This document shows, one piece after another, positions 8,720 to 15,514 of a stretch of 15,514 bases of DNA (the first letter of the stretch is position 1; the number at the start of each line of letters is the position of its first letter). The stretch lies in the NCBI GenBank assembly GCA_946482165.1, contig CAMLQS010000096.1, forward strand, positions 1-15,514, given 5' to 3'. The stretch comes from an uncultured Verrucomicrobiota bacterium. GTDB lineage: Bacteria; Verrucomicrobiota; Verrucomicrobiae; Opitutales; Opitutaceae. The translations under genes were made by a program, and so were the position numbers. The notes under the pieces are model-generated. The model saw only the letters and a list, made by a program, of their open reading frames with translations, did no database searches and had not been told where the DNA came from.

Positions 8720-8945
8720 GGGAAAATGCCCCGCAACGGCGCCACCCCCGCGGCGGCAAATTCCCCAAAGCCCGCTCCTTCCGACCTCCGCTCCGCATCA
8801 TGCTTTGCGTCTGTGGCGCACCAGCGGCCGGTTGCTTTTGATTTTGGTGGACGGGCGGGTCTCTCCGCCCGCGGCCCGATCCTCCAGGCCGCGTGAGCAG
8901 GGACTCGCCCAGCCCACCTTTGGGAATCCGTGTGCTGTCCGGGCG
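8720..8945. other. Non-coding spacer between tRNA-Tyr and the RG-rich protein gene
   Basis: The 317 bases from the tRNA to the next gene hold a terminator at each end (8686-8719 and 8946-8977) and two adjacent palindromes (8852-8893). Nothing else is supported. Short open frames here lack codon bias, start signals and recognisable sequence. No integrase or tRNA-end repeat was seen that would mark an integrated element. Confidence 0.6.
8852..8893. repeat. Two adjacent GC-rich palindromes (possible REP-like intergenic element)
   Basis: The first hairpin pairs cgggcgg (8852-8858) with ccgcccg (8865-8871) around the loop gtctct. The second pairs cgcggcc (8870-8876) with ggccgcg (8887-8893) around a 10-base loop. 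They share two bases, so they would compete or stack. No T run follows, so they are not simple terminators. Whether the unit recurs in the genome cannot be seen here. Confidence 0.4.
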
Positions 8946-8977
8946 GAAAAAAGCCCCGGCGGATTAAGCCGGGGCTC
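8946..8977 (-). terminator. Rho-independent terminator for the RG-rich protein gene
   Basis: Read on the minus strand, a 9-base-pair stem (agccccggc / gccggggct) with a 7-base loop ends in a run of six T's. It lies about 23 bases after the stop codon at 9000. Its core CCCCGGC stem matches that of the tRNA-Tyr terminator. Confidence 0.87.
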
Positions 8978-8999
8978 GAAAAAAGAAATTAAGCGCGCC

Positions 9000-10943
9000 T
9001 CAAACGGCGGGCGGCGTCTCCGGCTCGGGAGCCGGCAACTCCGACTCGTCGGCCGCTTCCGCGGATGCGATCTCGGATTCGGACGCCTGTTCGGGCGCTT
9101 GCTCGGCTGCGGCGGGAACCGAAGCCGCGGCTGCCGCGGCGGCTGCGACAGGCTTCGGCGCCTCGGGGAAGTTTTCCGGGTCGACATCCGACGCCTCGAT
9201 CTCGCGCTTGCGCGCCTCGACCATCGGAGGCGGGCAGAAGAGCGAGCCGTCGACGAACTCCGTCACATAGCCTTCCTTCACCAGATAGCGCAGGTCCCCC
9301 TTTAGGCGGGTGATTTTTTCCTGCTCCTCGGCGGAGATCGGCTCGGGAGGCTGTCCCTCGACGGGTGCCGGGCGCGGGGCGAGATTGAGCAAGCGTTGCG
9401 CGAGCTCGCTCTCCTTCACCATCGGGTTGGTCTCCACAAAGGTGATCAGGGCGCTGAGCGACTCGGAGAAGACTTGGCCCGGCACGCGGAAACGGCGCTT
9501 AACGGCGCAAACGTAGCTGATGCCCTTCGATCCTTTCTTGAAGATCGTGAAGTGCTCGCGGCGCAGACGTCCGCGCAGCGCATTGGCCGTATCCAATGGG
9601 AAACGACGCTGGGCGGCGAGGGCGCCCTCGACCGCGCGGCGAATCTCGCTCGTGGCCGGGATGTTCTCCAGAATGCGTCCGGGGAAGCGCAGTTGCTCCA
9701 CGATGCGCACGACGCGCTCGCGCGCGGTGGTGAGCAGGTGGTGGCGGGCCTCCTCGATGCTGTCGAAGGCGGGACCGGCCGGCGCGGCCTCGGCGGCGAC
9801 GGGAGCCTGCTCGGCGGCGGCCTCCACGGCGGCCTCGATTTCCTCGACGGGCGCGGGGATCGGCGCGGCTTCCGCGGCGGCGGCCGCCGCCTTCGCGGCC
9901 GAGCCTTTGGCGGGCGCGGGCTTCCAGGTATAACGCGTGGCCTTCTTCATCTTTTCGAGCCACTGGGCGACGACCTCGGGGTCGCGCACAGTCTCGATCT
10001 TCGCCTTATACGTCTCCAGCGGCATGCGGATGTTAGCCGCATGGTGCTGAGCCACGATTTGGTTGTAGCGGTGATAATTCGGCGGGGCGAGGAGGGTTCC
10101 GGTGATCGTGCAACGATTGACCACCTGGAAGTTGCCCTTCGGGGCTTCCACTTCGACTTCGGCGGTGTCGAAGAAAAGACCCAGATGCTTTTCCAAGACA
10201 TGCGAGATTGCGGCGTCCTCCGTCTCGAAGGGCAGGCCGTCCGGCACCGAGATATAGAAGGGAGCGGGCTTCACCGAAGGCGTGGCGGGGGCCTCGGCGC
10301 CGTCCGCGGCCGGGGCCGCGGGCCGCGCGCCAGGAGCGATGCGTTGGACAACCGCCACGAAGCGGTCGTTTTTCTCGACCACCGACTTGGCGATATAGAA
10401 CAGCTCGAAAGTGCGGCAGGACTTGCGAATCGCGTCGGCGAGGACCTTGAAACTGTTGTCCTCGGGGTAGAAGGTGACGCTGAAGAAAGGGCTGATGTAG
10501 GGGCCGACCGGCTCGCGCGGCGGACCGCGAAAATCGCGACGCTCGCCGCCTTGGAAGCCGCCTTCGCGGCGCGGACCGCGATTATCACCACGCGGACCTC
10601 CCTCGAAACGAGGACGATCACCGCGGGGGCCGCCGGGCCCGGCTCCGGGACCACGCTGCGGAGACGGAGCGCCGCCCGGCGCCGCGGGCGCGGCTCCGCC
10701 GCCTTCTCCGCCCGAGGGGGGACCGCCGGCGGGACGGCGGAAATCGCGGCGGTCACGCCGGGGAGGCGCATCGCCATCGCGGCGGGGGCGCTCATCGCGA
10801 CGATCATGACGCGCACCACCCCCGCCTCCAGGCGAGGATTTGTCCTGGGACCAGGAAGTGCCGAAGCTGAACCCCTGCAATTGCGAGAGGTCTAGCTTGT
10901 TGAGCCCTTGATCGGGCGTTTGCGGGGAGGGCGTCTCGTCCAT
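9000..10943 (-). CDS. Protein of unknown function with RG/GG-rich N-terminus and probable C-terminal winged helix
   Basis: I do not recognise this 647-residue protein as a named family. There is no signal peptide or membrane segment. Residues 1-36 include a short polar motif (LDLSQLQGFSFGTSW). Residues about 37-146 are low complexity, rich in Gly, Arg, Pro and Asp, with repeated RGD, RGP and RRD units, like the RG/RGG tails of RNA-binding proteins. A folded block follows (148-201, SPFFSVTFYPEDNSFKVLAD onward), an Ala/Pro linker, then a second block (228-341) with NRCTITGTLLAPPNYHRYNQ (276-295). After an Ala-rich linker (345-392) comes a helical/basic block (393-490). A possible winged helix lies at 493-572 (VKESELAQRLL, then LKGDLRYLVKEGYVTEFVDGSLF). 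The tail is acidic and Ala-rich. The layout suggests nucleic-acid binding, by inference only. It is a single gene with its own terminator. Confidence 0.8.
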   Translation of the reverse strand: MDETPSPQTPDQGLNKLDLSQLQGFSFGTSWSQDKSSPGGGGGARHDRRDERPRRDGDAPPRRDRRDFRRPAGGPPSGGEGGGAAPAAPGGAPSPQRGPGAGPGGPRGDRPRFEGGPRGDNRGPRREGGFQGGERRDFRGPPREPVGPYISPFFSVTFYPEDNSFKVLADAIRKSCRTFELFYIAKSVVEKNDRFVAVVQRIAPGARPAAPAADGAEAPATPSVKPAPFYISVPDGLPFETEDAAISHVLEKHLGLFFDTAEVEVEAPKGNFQVVNRCTITGTLLAPPNYHRYNQIVAQHHAANIRMPLETYKAKIETVRDPEVVAQWLEKMKKATRYTWKPAPAKGSAAKAAAAAAEAAPIPAPVEEIEAAVEAAAEQAPVAAEAAPAGPAFDSIEEARHHLLTTARERVVRIVEQLRFPGRILENIPATSEIRRAVEGALAAQRRFPLDTANALRGRLRREHFTIFKKGSKGISYVCAVKRRFRVPGQVFSESLSALITFVETNPMVKESELAQRLLNLAPRPAPVEGQPPEPISAEEQEKITRLKGDLRYLVKEGYVTEFVDGSLFCPPPMVEARKREIEASDVDPENFPEAPKPVAAAAAAAASVPAAAEQAPEQASESEIASAEAADESELPAPEPETPPAV

Positions 10944-11206
10944 GCGGTGAAAGCGGGCGTCGCGAATGACGGCGGGCGTAGGGTGGGCTGAAAGGCGGAA
11001 GTGACCTGCGCGGGAGGCACAGGCCGTGCCAGCTTCATGGCGACTTTCGCACAGGCAAGCCGTTTCCCGGCCCCAAAAACGCCGTTTTCGTAAAGGGCTC
11101 CGGCGAATTTATCCTCCACGACCGGGAAACCACCCGAGCCGATCCGGGTCATAAAATCCTTCCCATGCTTCCGCGCCGACGCAGCATGGCGGCCCGCCTT
11201 TAGATT

Positions 11207-13081
11207 GTGAGCCCTTCCACCGCCCCCCGTTCCGCAAATCCCGTTCCCTCAGGCATCCGACGTTATCGGCGCCACTTCCATCATCTGCGCCCCGCGCGGT
11301 GGCATCTCGCCGGGGGCCTGCTGGCCGGAGGCGTCTTCGCCCTGAGCACCGGCGCGGGCATCCCGGTGGCGCTGAAGTATCTTATCCCGATCCTATTCAA
11401 CGAAACGAAGGAGATCGACCAGGAGTTCCTGGCCTTCGTGCAACGCCACCTGGGCGAGAACTACTTCGATCACCTGCTTCTGATCGCCTGCATCGGTTTG
11501 CCCTTGGTGTTCATCGTGCGCGGCGTCGCGGCGATGTTTAACCGCTACCTCATCAATCAATCCGGCCTGATCATCCTGGAAAACATCCGCCTCGAGGCCT
11601 ACGAGCGCCTGCTCTCCCTGCCGCTCGCTTTCTACCAACGAAACAAAGCGGGCGACCTCAACGCACGCCTCATGTCCGACACGGAAAAGCTGCGCAACGT
11701 GATCGTGAACGCCGGGGGGGAGATCGTGAAACAACCCCTCACCTTGGTTTTCTCGGCCGGCACCCTCGTCTACCTCTGCATCAAGGACCGCAGCGCCGTG
11801 TTCGCCCTCGTCGCCATGCTGAGCGTGCCGCTCTGCGTCGTCCCGATCCGTCTCGCCGCGCGGCAGCTGGTCAAACGCTCCCGGCAACTCGCCGAGAAAG
11901 GAGGCGCGCTCGGATCGGTCGCCATCGAAACCCTGCAATCGCCCCTGGAGATCCAGGCCTACAACCTCCAGAAGCGCCAAAAAGACCTGTTCGGCGCCGG
12001 CGTCCGCGAGATATTCCGGCTCACGCTCAAGACGGTGAAATACCAGGCGGTGGTAAACCCCGTCATCGAGATCGTCTCCGTCTGCGGCTTCGTCGCCGCC
12101 CTCTATTTCGGCACCCGGCAGGGCATGAGCTACGGCACCTTCACCGGGCTCGCCGCCGCCCTCTACTTCTCCTACGAGCCGCTCAAAAAACTCAGCGGCA
12201 TCCACGCCTTGATGAAAACCGGCGAGGTCTCCCTCGACCGCCTGGAATACATCCTCGACGCGGAAGACACCGTCCCACAGCCCGCCGCGCCTCGCCCCCT
12301 GCCCGCCGGTCCGCTTGAACTTCGATTCGAGGACGTCCGCTTCGCCTACGCCCCCCGTCCGGGGGAAACGGTCTCTCCTGCCGGGGTGCCCGCCGCGCTC
12401 GTTGATCTCAATTTGCGGGCCTCCCCCGGCGAAACCATCGCGCTGGTCGGCGCGAGCGGCGCCGGCAAATCCACCTTCGTCACACTCGTGCCCCGCTTTT
12501 ACGACCCCGCCTCCGGCCGCCTGACCCTCGGGGGCGTGGATCTGCGCGACATCGACAAAACCGCTCTCCGCGAACAAGTCGCGGTCGTCCCGCAGCAACC
12601 GCTGCTCTTCAACGCCACCTTCGCCGACAACATCCGCATGGGGCGCCTCTCCGCGACCGACGCCGAGGTCGAGCAAGCCGCGCGTCGCGCCCACGCCCAC
12701 GACTTCATCGCTTCCCAACCCCTCGGCTACGCGACGATGGTCGGCGAGCGCGGCAACACCCTTTCCGGCGGCCAGCGCCAACGCATCGCCATCGCCCGCG
12801 CCTTCCTCAAGGACGCGCCCATCCTCGTCCTCGACGAAGCCACCTCCGCCCTAGACTCCGAGAGCGAGGCGGCGATCCAGGAAGCCCTCCGTGAACTCGT
12901 GCGCGGGCGGCTCACCTTCATGATCGCGCACCGCTTCAGTTCGATCCGCCACGCCACGCGCATCCTCGTGTTCGACCACGGGCGCATCGTCGCCGACGGC
13001 CCCCACGAGACTCTCTACAGTTCCAGCCCGGTCTACCGCGAGCTCTACGATCGCCAGATCCTCGACGGCGACAAACGCTGA
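11207..13081 (+). CDS. MsbA-like ABC exporter (fused membrane and ATPase domains)
   Basis: This 624-residue half-transporter would act as a homodimer flipping a lipid-linked substrate, such as lipid A or a glycolipid, across the inner membrane. The membrane domain spans about 30-345, with hydrophobic stretches near 34-50, 88-105, 177-192, 197-214 and 286-301. The EAYERLLSLPLAFYQRNKAG segment (130-149) is typical of the MsbA group. The ATPase domain has Walker A GASGAGKS (415-422), Q-loop VVPQQPLLFN (460-469), signature LSGGQRQ (519-525), Walker B ILVLDEATSALD (539-550) and H-loop H575. The start is GTG at 11207; the next in-frame ATG is about 110 codons further, inside the membrane domain, so GTG is preferred. 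The downstream glycosyltransferases argue for a surface-glycan substrate, but its identity is not determined. It could equally be a multidrug-type exporter. Confidence 0.92.
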   Translation: MSPSTAPRSANPVPSGIRRYRRHFHHLRPARWHLAGGLLAGGVFALSTGAGIPVALKYLIPILFNETKEIDQEFLAFVQRHLGENYFDHLLLIACIGLPLVFIVRGVAAMFNRYLINQSGLIILENIRLEAYERLLSLPLAFYQRNKAGDLNARLMSDTEKLRNVIVNAGGEIVKQPLTLVFSAGTLVYLCIKDRSAVFALVAMLSVPLCVVPIRLAARQLVKRSRQLAEKGGALGSVAIETLQSPLEIQAYNLQKRQKDLFGAGVREIFRLTLKTVKYQAVVNPVIEIVSVCGFVAALYFGTRQGMSYGTFTGLAAALYFSYEPLKKLSGIHALMKTGEVSLDRLEYILDAEDTVPQPAAPRPLPAGPLELRFEDVRFAYAPRPGETVSPAGVPAALVDLNLRASPGETIALVGASGAGKSTFVTLVPRFYDPASGRLTLGGVDLRDIDKTALREQVAVVPQQPLLFNATFADNIRMGRLSATDAEVEQAARRAHAHDFIASQPLGYATMVGERGNTLSGGQRQRIAIARAFLKDAPILVLDEATSALDSESEAAIQEALRELVRGRLTFMIAHRFSSIRHATRILVFDHGRIVADGPHETLYSSSPVYRELYDRQILDGDKR

Positions 13082-13105
13082 AGTCTCCGGAGATTTCCCG
13101 CCAAG

Positions 13106-14098
13106 ATGCCCGCCGCCCCTCGCGTCGCCGTCCTCGAGAAGCAGGGCGGCGTGCTGTCCTGGCACCACGACCTCGAGGCCGGCTTTCGCGCCCGCGGCGC
13201 CGACGTAGTTTCCATCCAACTACGCCCGGCCGGCTGGGCCGAGTATCGCGCGAAATGGAGCACCCGCCTTCCCGCGCTCGAGAACCCCGCCGTCATCTCG
13301 CGCGTCGCCGCCCAGCTTCGCGCGTCGCGACCCGACCTCGTGGTCGTCCTCAAGCAGCCCGGCCTTCCCTCCGCCGCGCTCGACGCCTGGCGCGCCGCCG
13401 CGCCTCGCGCGCCCTTCGTCGGATGGATCTGCGATCATCTTCCCGACTGGCCCGCCGCGCTCGTTCCCGGACTGGACGGCGTTTGCCATTTCGACTCCGC
13501 CACCCGCCCGATGCTCGAGACCGCGCATTCGGGCATGAAAACACGCCTCGTCCACCTGCCTCTCGCGGTCGATCCCGCCCGCTACCCGGCGCAGGACGTC
13601 CCCTTTGACCGGCGCGTTCGCGCCCTCGTCTTCGCGGGGAAAAATTCCGACGGACGCAAACGCCAGCTCGCCGCCTATCGCGCCGCCGGCGGGCGCGTCG
13701 AGGCCTACGGCCCGCTTGCCGACGCCGGCCTTCGCGTCTGGCGCCGCCGCCATCTCGACTCCGCGCGCCTCGCCCGTCTTTACTCGGACCACTTCGCGGT
13801 GCTCAACCTGCTTCAATCTCCGAACACCGTCCACGGCCTCAATCTCCGCGCCTTCGAGGCCGCGGCCGCGGGAGGCCTCGGCACCTACCCGCTCGTGCCC
13901 GATCTCGCCGACGCCTTCGTGCCCGGAGAGGAAATCGTGGCCTACCGCGACCTGCCCGACCTCAAGGCGCAAATCGACGCGCTTCTCGCCACTCCGGCGC
14001 GAGCGGCCGCCATCGCCGCCGCAGGCCGCGCGCGCGCGCTGCGCGAGCATACCTTCGCCCACCGCGCCGCCCGCCTGCTCTCCGACTGGCTGGGCTGA
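13106..14098 (+). CDS. CgeB-like glycosyltransferase (glycosyl transferases group 1)
   Basis: This 330-residue protein has a GT-B shape. The N-terminal half has a Rossmann-like pattern: VAVLEKQGGVLSWHHDLEAG (7-26), then RPDLVVVLKQPGLPS (75-89). The segment FVGWICDHLPDW (104-115) is typical of CgeB and spore-maturation-type enzymes. In the C-terminal half, HGLNLRAFEAAAAGGLGTYP (243-262) followed by LADAFVPGEEIVAYRDLPDL (267-286) matches the nucleotide-sugar-binding ending of the Glyco_trans_1_2 group. No signal peptide or membrane helix is visible, so it is cytoplasmic or peripheral. It starts 24 bases after the ABC exporter stop, with a weak GGAGA about 12 bases before the ATG, and probably shares its transcript. 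Donor sugar and acceptor cannot be read from sequence. Confidence 0.85.
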   Translation: MPAAPRVAVLEKQGGVLSWHHDLEAGFRARGADVVSIQLRPAGWAEYRAKWSTRLPALENPAVISRVAAQLRASRPDLVVVLKQPGLPSAALDAWRAAAPRAPFVGWICDHLPDWPAALVPGLDGVCHFDSATRPMLETAHSGMKTRLVHLPLAVDPARYPAQDVPFDRRVRALVFAGKNSDGRKRQLAAYRAAGGRVEAYGPLADAGLRVWRRRHLDSARLARLYSDHFAVLNLLQSPNTVHGLNLRAFEAAAAGGLGTYPLVPDLADAFVPGEEIVAYRDLPDLKAQIDALLATPARAAAIAAAGRARALREHTFAHRAARLLSDWLG

Positions 14099-14117
14099 GC
14101 GTCCACATCCCTTTCAC

Positions 14118-15161
14118 ATGCCGTCCACCGACCGCATTCGCGTAAAGTTCATCAGCCGGATCAAGCTGCCCGACCGAAATCTCGGCCACGACTTCCTGCG
14201 CCGTTTCCCCGGTCGCACGCCCTCGTTCGGCCGCTGCGATTTCATTTTCGACCGCGCCGCACGCGACTACGACTGGCTCGTCGTCTATGACGGCTTGGGC
14301 AAAGGGCTGCCGCCCGAGCCGCTCGCCTGCTCGCCTCGCCATACGTTGCTTCTGACGGGCGAGCCTTCCTCGATCACCGTCTATGGCCGCGCCTTTCTCC
14401 GCCAGTTCGCGCATGTGCTGACCAGCCAGGAAGAGTGGGCGCTCCGACACCCCGGCGCCATTCGCCGGCAGGCGGGCTTGCTCTGGTATTACGGCGGCAC
14501 CGGCAACCGCGGGGCTCACGACACCCTCGCCGCCGCCCGGCCTCCGGAAAAGACCAAGCTCCTTTCCACCGTCTGCTCCACCAAGGCGATGAAGCACACC
14601 CTGCATTCGCTCCGGCTTGAGTTTACCCGGCGGCTCAAGGGCGAGCTCCCGGAGCTCGATGTCTTCGGCTACGGCATGGGCAAACTCGACGACAAGGCCG
14701 ATGCCCTCGACGCCTACAAGTATCACCTCGCGATCGAGAATCACTCCTGCGACCACCACTGGACCGAAAAACTCGCCGACGCCTACCTCGGCTTTTGCCT
14801 CCCGCTCTATTTCGGCTGCACCAATCTCGACGCCTACTTCCCCCGCGAGAGCTACATCTGGATCGACATCCGCGACCCCCTCCGCGCTCGCGCCGAAATC
14901 GAGCGCATCCTTCGCTCCGACGAATATGAGCGCCGCCTCCCCGCGATCCTTGAGGCGCGTCGCCGCGTTCTGCACGACTACGCAACCTTTCCTCAACTTG
15001 CCCGCCTGATCGAGGAACGGCACGACCCCGATTTTTCACCCCGCGTTGCCAACAATGTTCTTCGCGGGCGCCGCGATCTTCGATTCCATCGGCCTCTCGA
15101 CGCCCTCATGGATTTCTTCGAAAAAGCCCTGCGAAAAGCCCAACACCCCCGACGCCGGTGA
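14118..15161 (+). CDS. GT10-family glycosyltransferase (alpha-1,3/4-fucosyltransferase-like)
   Basis: This 347-residue protein carries the hallmark of GT10 fucosyltransferases in its second half: YKYHLAIENHSCDHHWTEKL at 200-219, then GFCLPLYFGCTNLDAYFP (225-242) and ESYIWIDI (244-251). This parallels the family pattern YKFYLAFEN...TEK...PVYLG. Residues E207, N208 and T216-E217-K218 correspond to the conserved GDP-fucose-binding and catalytic stretch. The N-terminal half (1-150) is less conserved and should hold the acceptor side. There is no membrane anchor, as is usual in bacterial GT10 enzymes. I chose the ATG at 14118, 19 bases after the previous stop; the same frame is open upstream but overlaps the CgeB-like gene. 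The stop overlaps the next start. It probably adds fucose or a related GDP-linked sugar to the surface glycan built by this cluster. Confidence 0.85.
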   Translation: MPSTDRIRVKFISRIKLPDRNLGHDFLRRFPGRTPSFGRCDFIFDRAARDYDWLVVYDGLGKGLPPEPLACSPRHTLLLTGEPSSITVYGRAFLRQFAHVLTSQEEWALRHPGAIRRQAGLLWYYGGTGNRGAHDTLAAARPPEKTKLLSTVCSTKAMKHTLHSLRLEFTRRLKGELPELDVFGYGMGKLDDKADALDAYKYHLAIENHSCDHHWTEKLADAYLGFCLPLYFGCTNLDAYFPRESYIWIDIRDPLRARAEIERILRSDEYERRLPAILEARRRVLHDYATFPQLARLIEERHDPDFSPRVANNVLRGRRDLRFHRPLDALMDFFEKALRKAQHPRRR

Positions 15162-15514
15162 TGAAGTTCAGCGTCCTCGTAAACAACTACAACTACGCGC
15201 GTTTCCTGCCCGAGGCTCTGGAAAGCGTCTCCGCCCAGACTCATCCCGCCCACGAGATCATCGTGGTGGATGACGGGTCCACCGATGAATCGATGGCGGT
15301 TCTTGCCGCCTATCAGAAGCGCCTGCCCACCCTCCGGGTCCACCGGCAAGCCAACGGCGGCCAGCTCTCCGCCATGCGAACCGCCATCCAGCTGGCCTCC
15401 GGCGACTGGTGCGCGTTTCTCGACGCCGACGACACCTGGCTGCCCGCGCATCTGGCCAAAGCGGCCGCTTCGCTCCAAAAGCATCCCGAGGTATCGATGT
15501 ATTACTCCGGGCAT
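15161..15514 (+). CDS. GT2-family glycosyltransferase, N-terminal part (runs off the window)
   Basis: The first 118 codons are present. The start MKFSVLVNNYNYARFLPEAL (1-20) is the typical GT-A opening of family 2 enzymes. Then come IIVVDDGSTDES (33-44), with the nucleotide-binding Asp pair, HRQANGGQLSAMRTAI (61-76), and the metal-binding DADD (88-91). Membrane segments, if any, would be beyond the window. Its ATG shares one base with the TGA of the GT10 gene (TGATG at 15159-15163), so the two are probably translationally coupled. The product is expected to add a sugar to the same glycan. Donor and linkage are unknown. Confidence 0.92.
   Translation, partial: MKFSVLVNNYNYARFLPEALESVSAQTHPAHEIIVVDDGSTDESMAVLAAYQKRLPTLRVHRQANGGQLSAMRTAIQLASGDWCAFLDADDTWLPAHLAKAAASLQKHPEVSMYYSGH

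Noticed and set aside
8596..8999. tRNA-Tyr as an integration site for a mobile element
   Set aside because: No integrase gene and no direct repeat of the tRNA 3' end were seen in the window; the spacer is short and ends in an ordinary terminator.
9396..10895. A 499-codon plus-strand frame opposite the RG-rich protein gene
   Set aside because: It is Arg/Gly/Ala-rich without domains. The minus-strand gene has a clean start, varied folded blocks and a matching terminator. I still considered whether the RG tract itself might be an artefact, but the frame continues unbroken into varied, structured sequence.
10944..11206. A short minus-strand frame and possible promoters in the divergent spacer before the ABC exporter
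   Set aside because: The frame runs into the neighbouring gene's start out of phase and has no recognisable product. I could not find a -35/-10 pair with proper spacing, so no promoter is listed.
14993..15514. A 173-codon minus-strand frame at the right end
   Set aside because: It is antisense to the end of GT10 and the start of GT2; the plus strand has clear GT2 motifs (VVDDGS, DADD).

Overview
The window is GC-rich (roughly two thirds G+C by eye) bacterial chromosome, densely packed with genes on both strands. The gene mix suggests a Gram-negative, polysaccharide-degrading member of the Verrucomicrobiota, most plausibly Opitutaceae: a lipoprotein GH28 pectinase beside an AraC regulator, a type IV pilus ATPase, and an MsbA-like exporter with glycosyltransferases. 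The taxonomy is an inference from gene content and style. No marker in the window proves it.

Layout. (1) 1-2992, carbohydrate use: the 5' end of a secreted GH2-like glycosidase (minus), a short C-terminal remnant of a GH28-like beta-helix protein (minus), a complete GH28 lipoprotein with an N-terminal fibronectin III domain (minus), and a divergent AraC-family regulator (plus) that probably controls them. (2) 3115-6468, minus strand: obgE, then a small protein resembling a free-standing MshEN (GspE N-terminal) domain, then a PilB/GspE-type ATPase. Gaps are 49 and 29 bases, so this may be one transcript. (3) 6676-8682, plus strand, housekeeping: accA with a strong intrinsic terminator, radC, and tRNA-Tyr(GTA) with its own terminator. 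(4) 8683-8999: a mostly empty spacer holding two adjacent palindromes and a terminator for the gene that faces it. (5) 9000-10943, minus: a 647-residue protein of unknown function with an RG/GG-rich disordered N-terminus, two conserved-looking folded blocks and a probable C-terminal winged helix. (6) 11207-15514, plus: a cell-surface glycan cluster with an MsbA-like ABC exporter, a CgeB-like glycosyltransferase, a GT10 (fucosyltransferase-like) enzyme and a GT2 glycosyltransferase that runs off the window. Spacing is tight, and the last pair overlaps by one base.

The glycan cluster probably builds and flips a lipid-linked or LPS-type surface glycan. The AraC/GH28/GH2 group probably takes apart pectin-like plant polymers. 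No CRISPR array, phage, insertion sequence or obvious defence system is visible. The most interesting items are the RG-rich protein, the stand-alone MshEN-like protein with eroded ligand motifs, the GH28 C-terminal remnant, and the near absence of Shine-Dalgarno sequences ahead of the twelve starts examined, several of which have pyrimidine-rich leaders instead.
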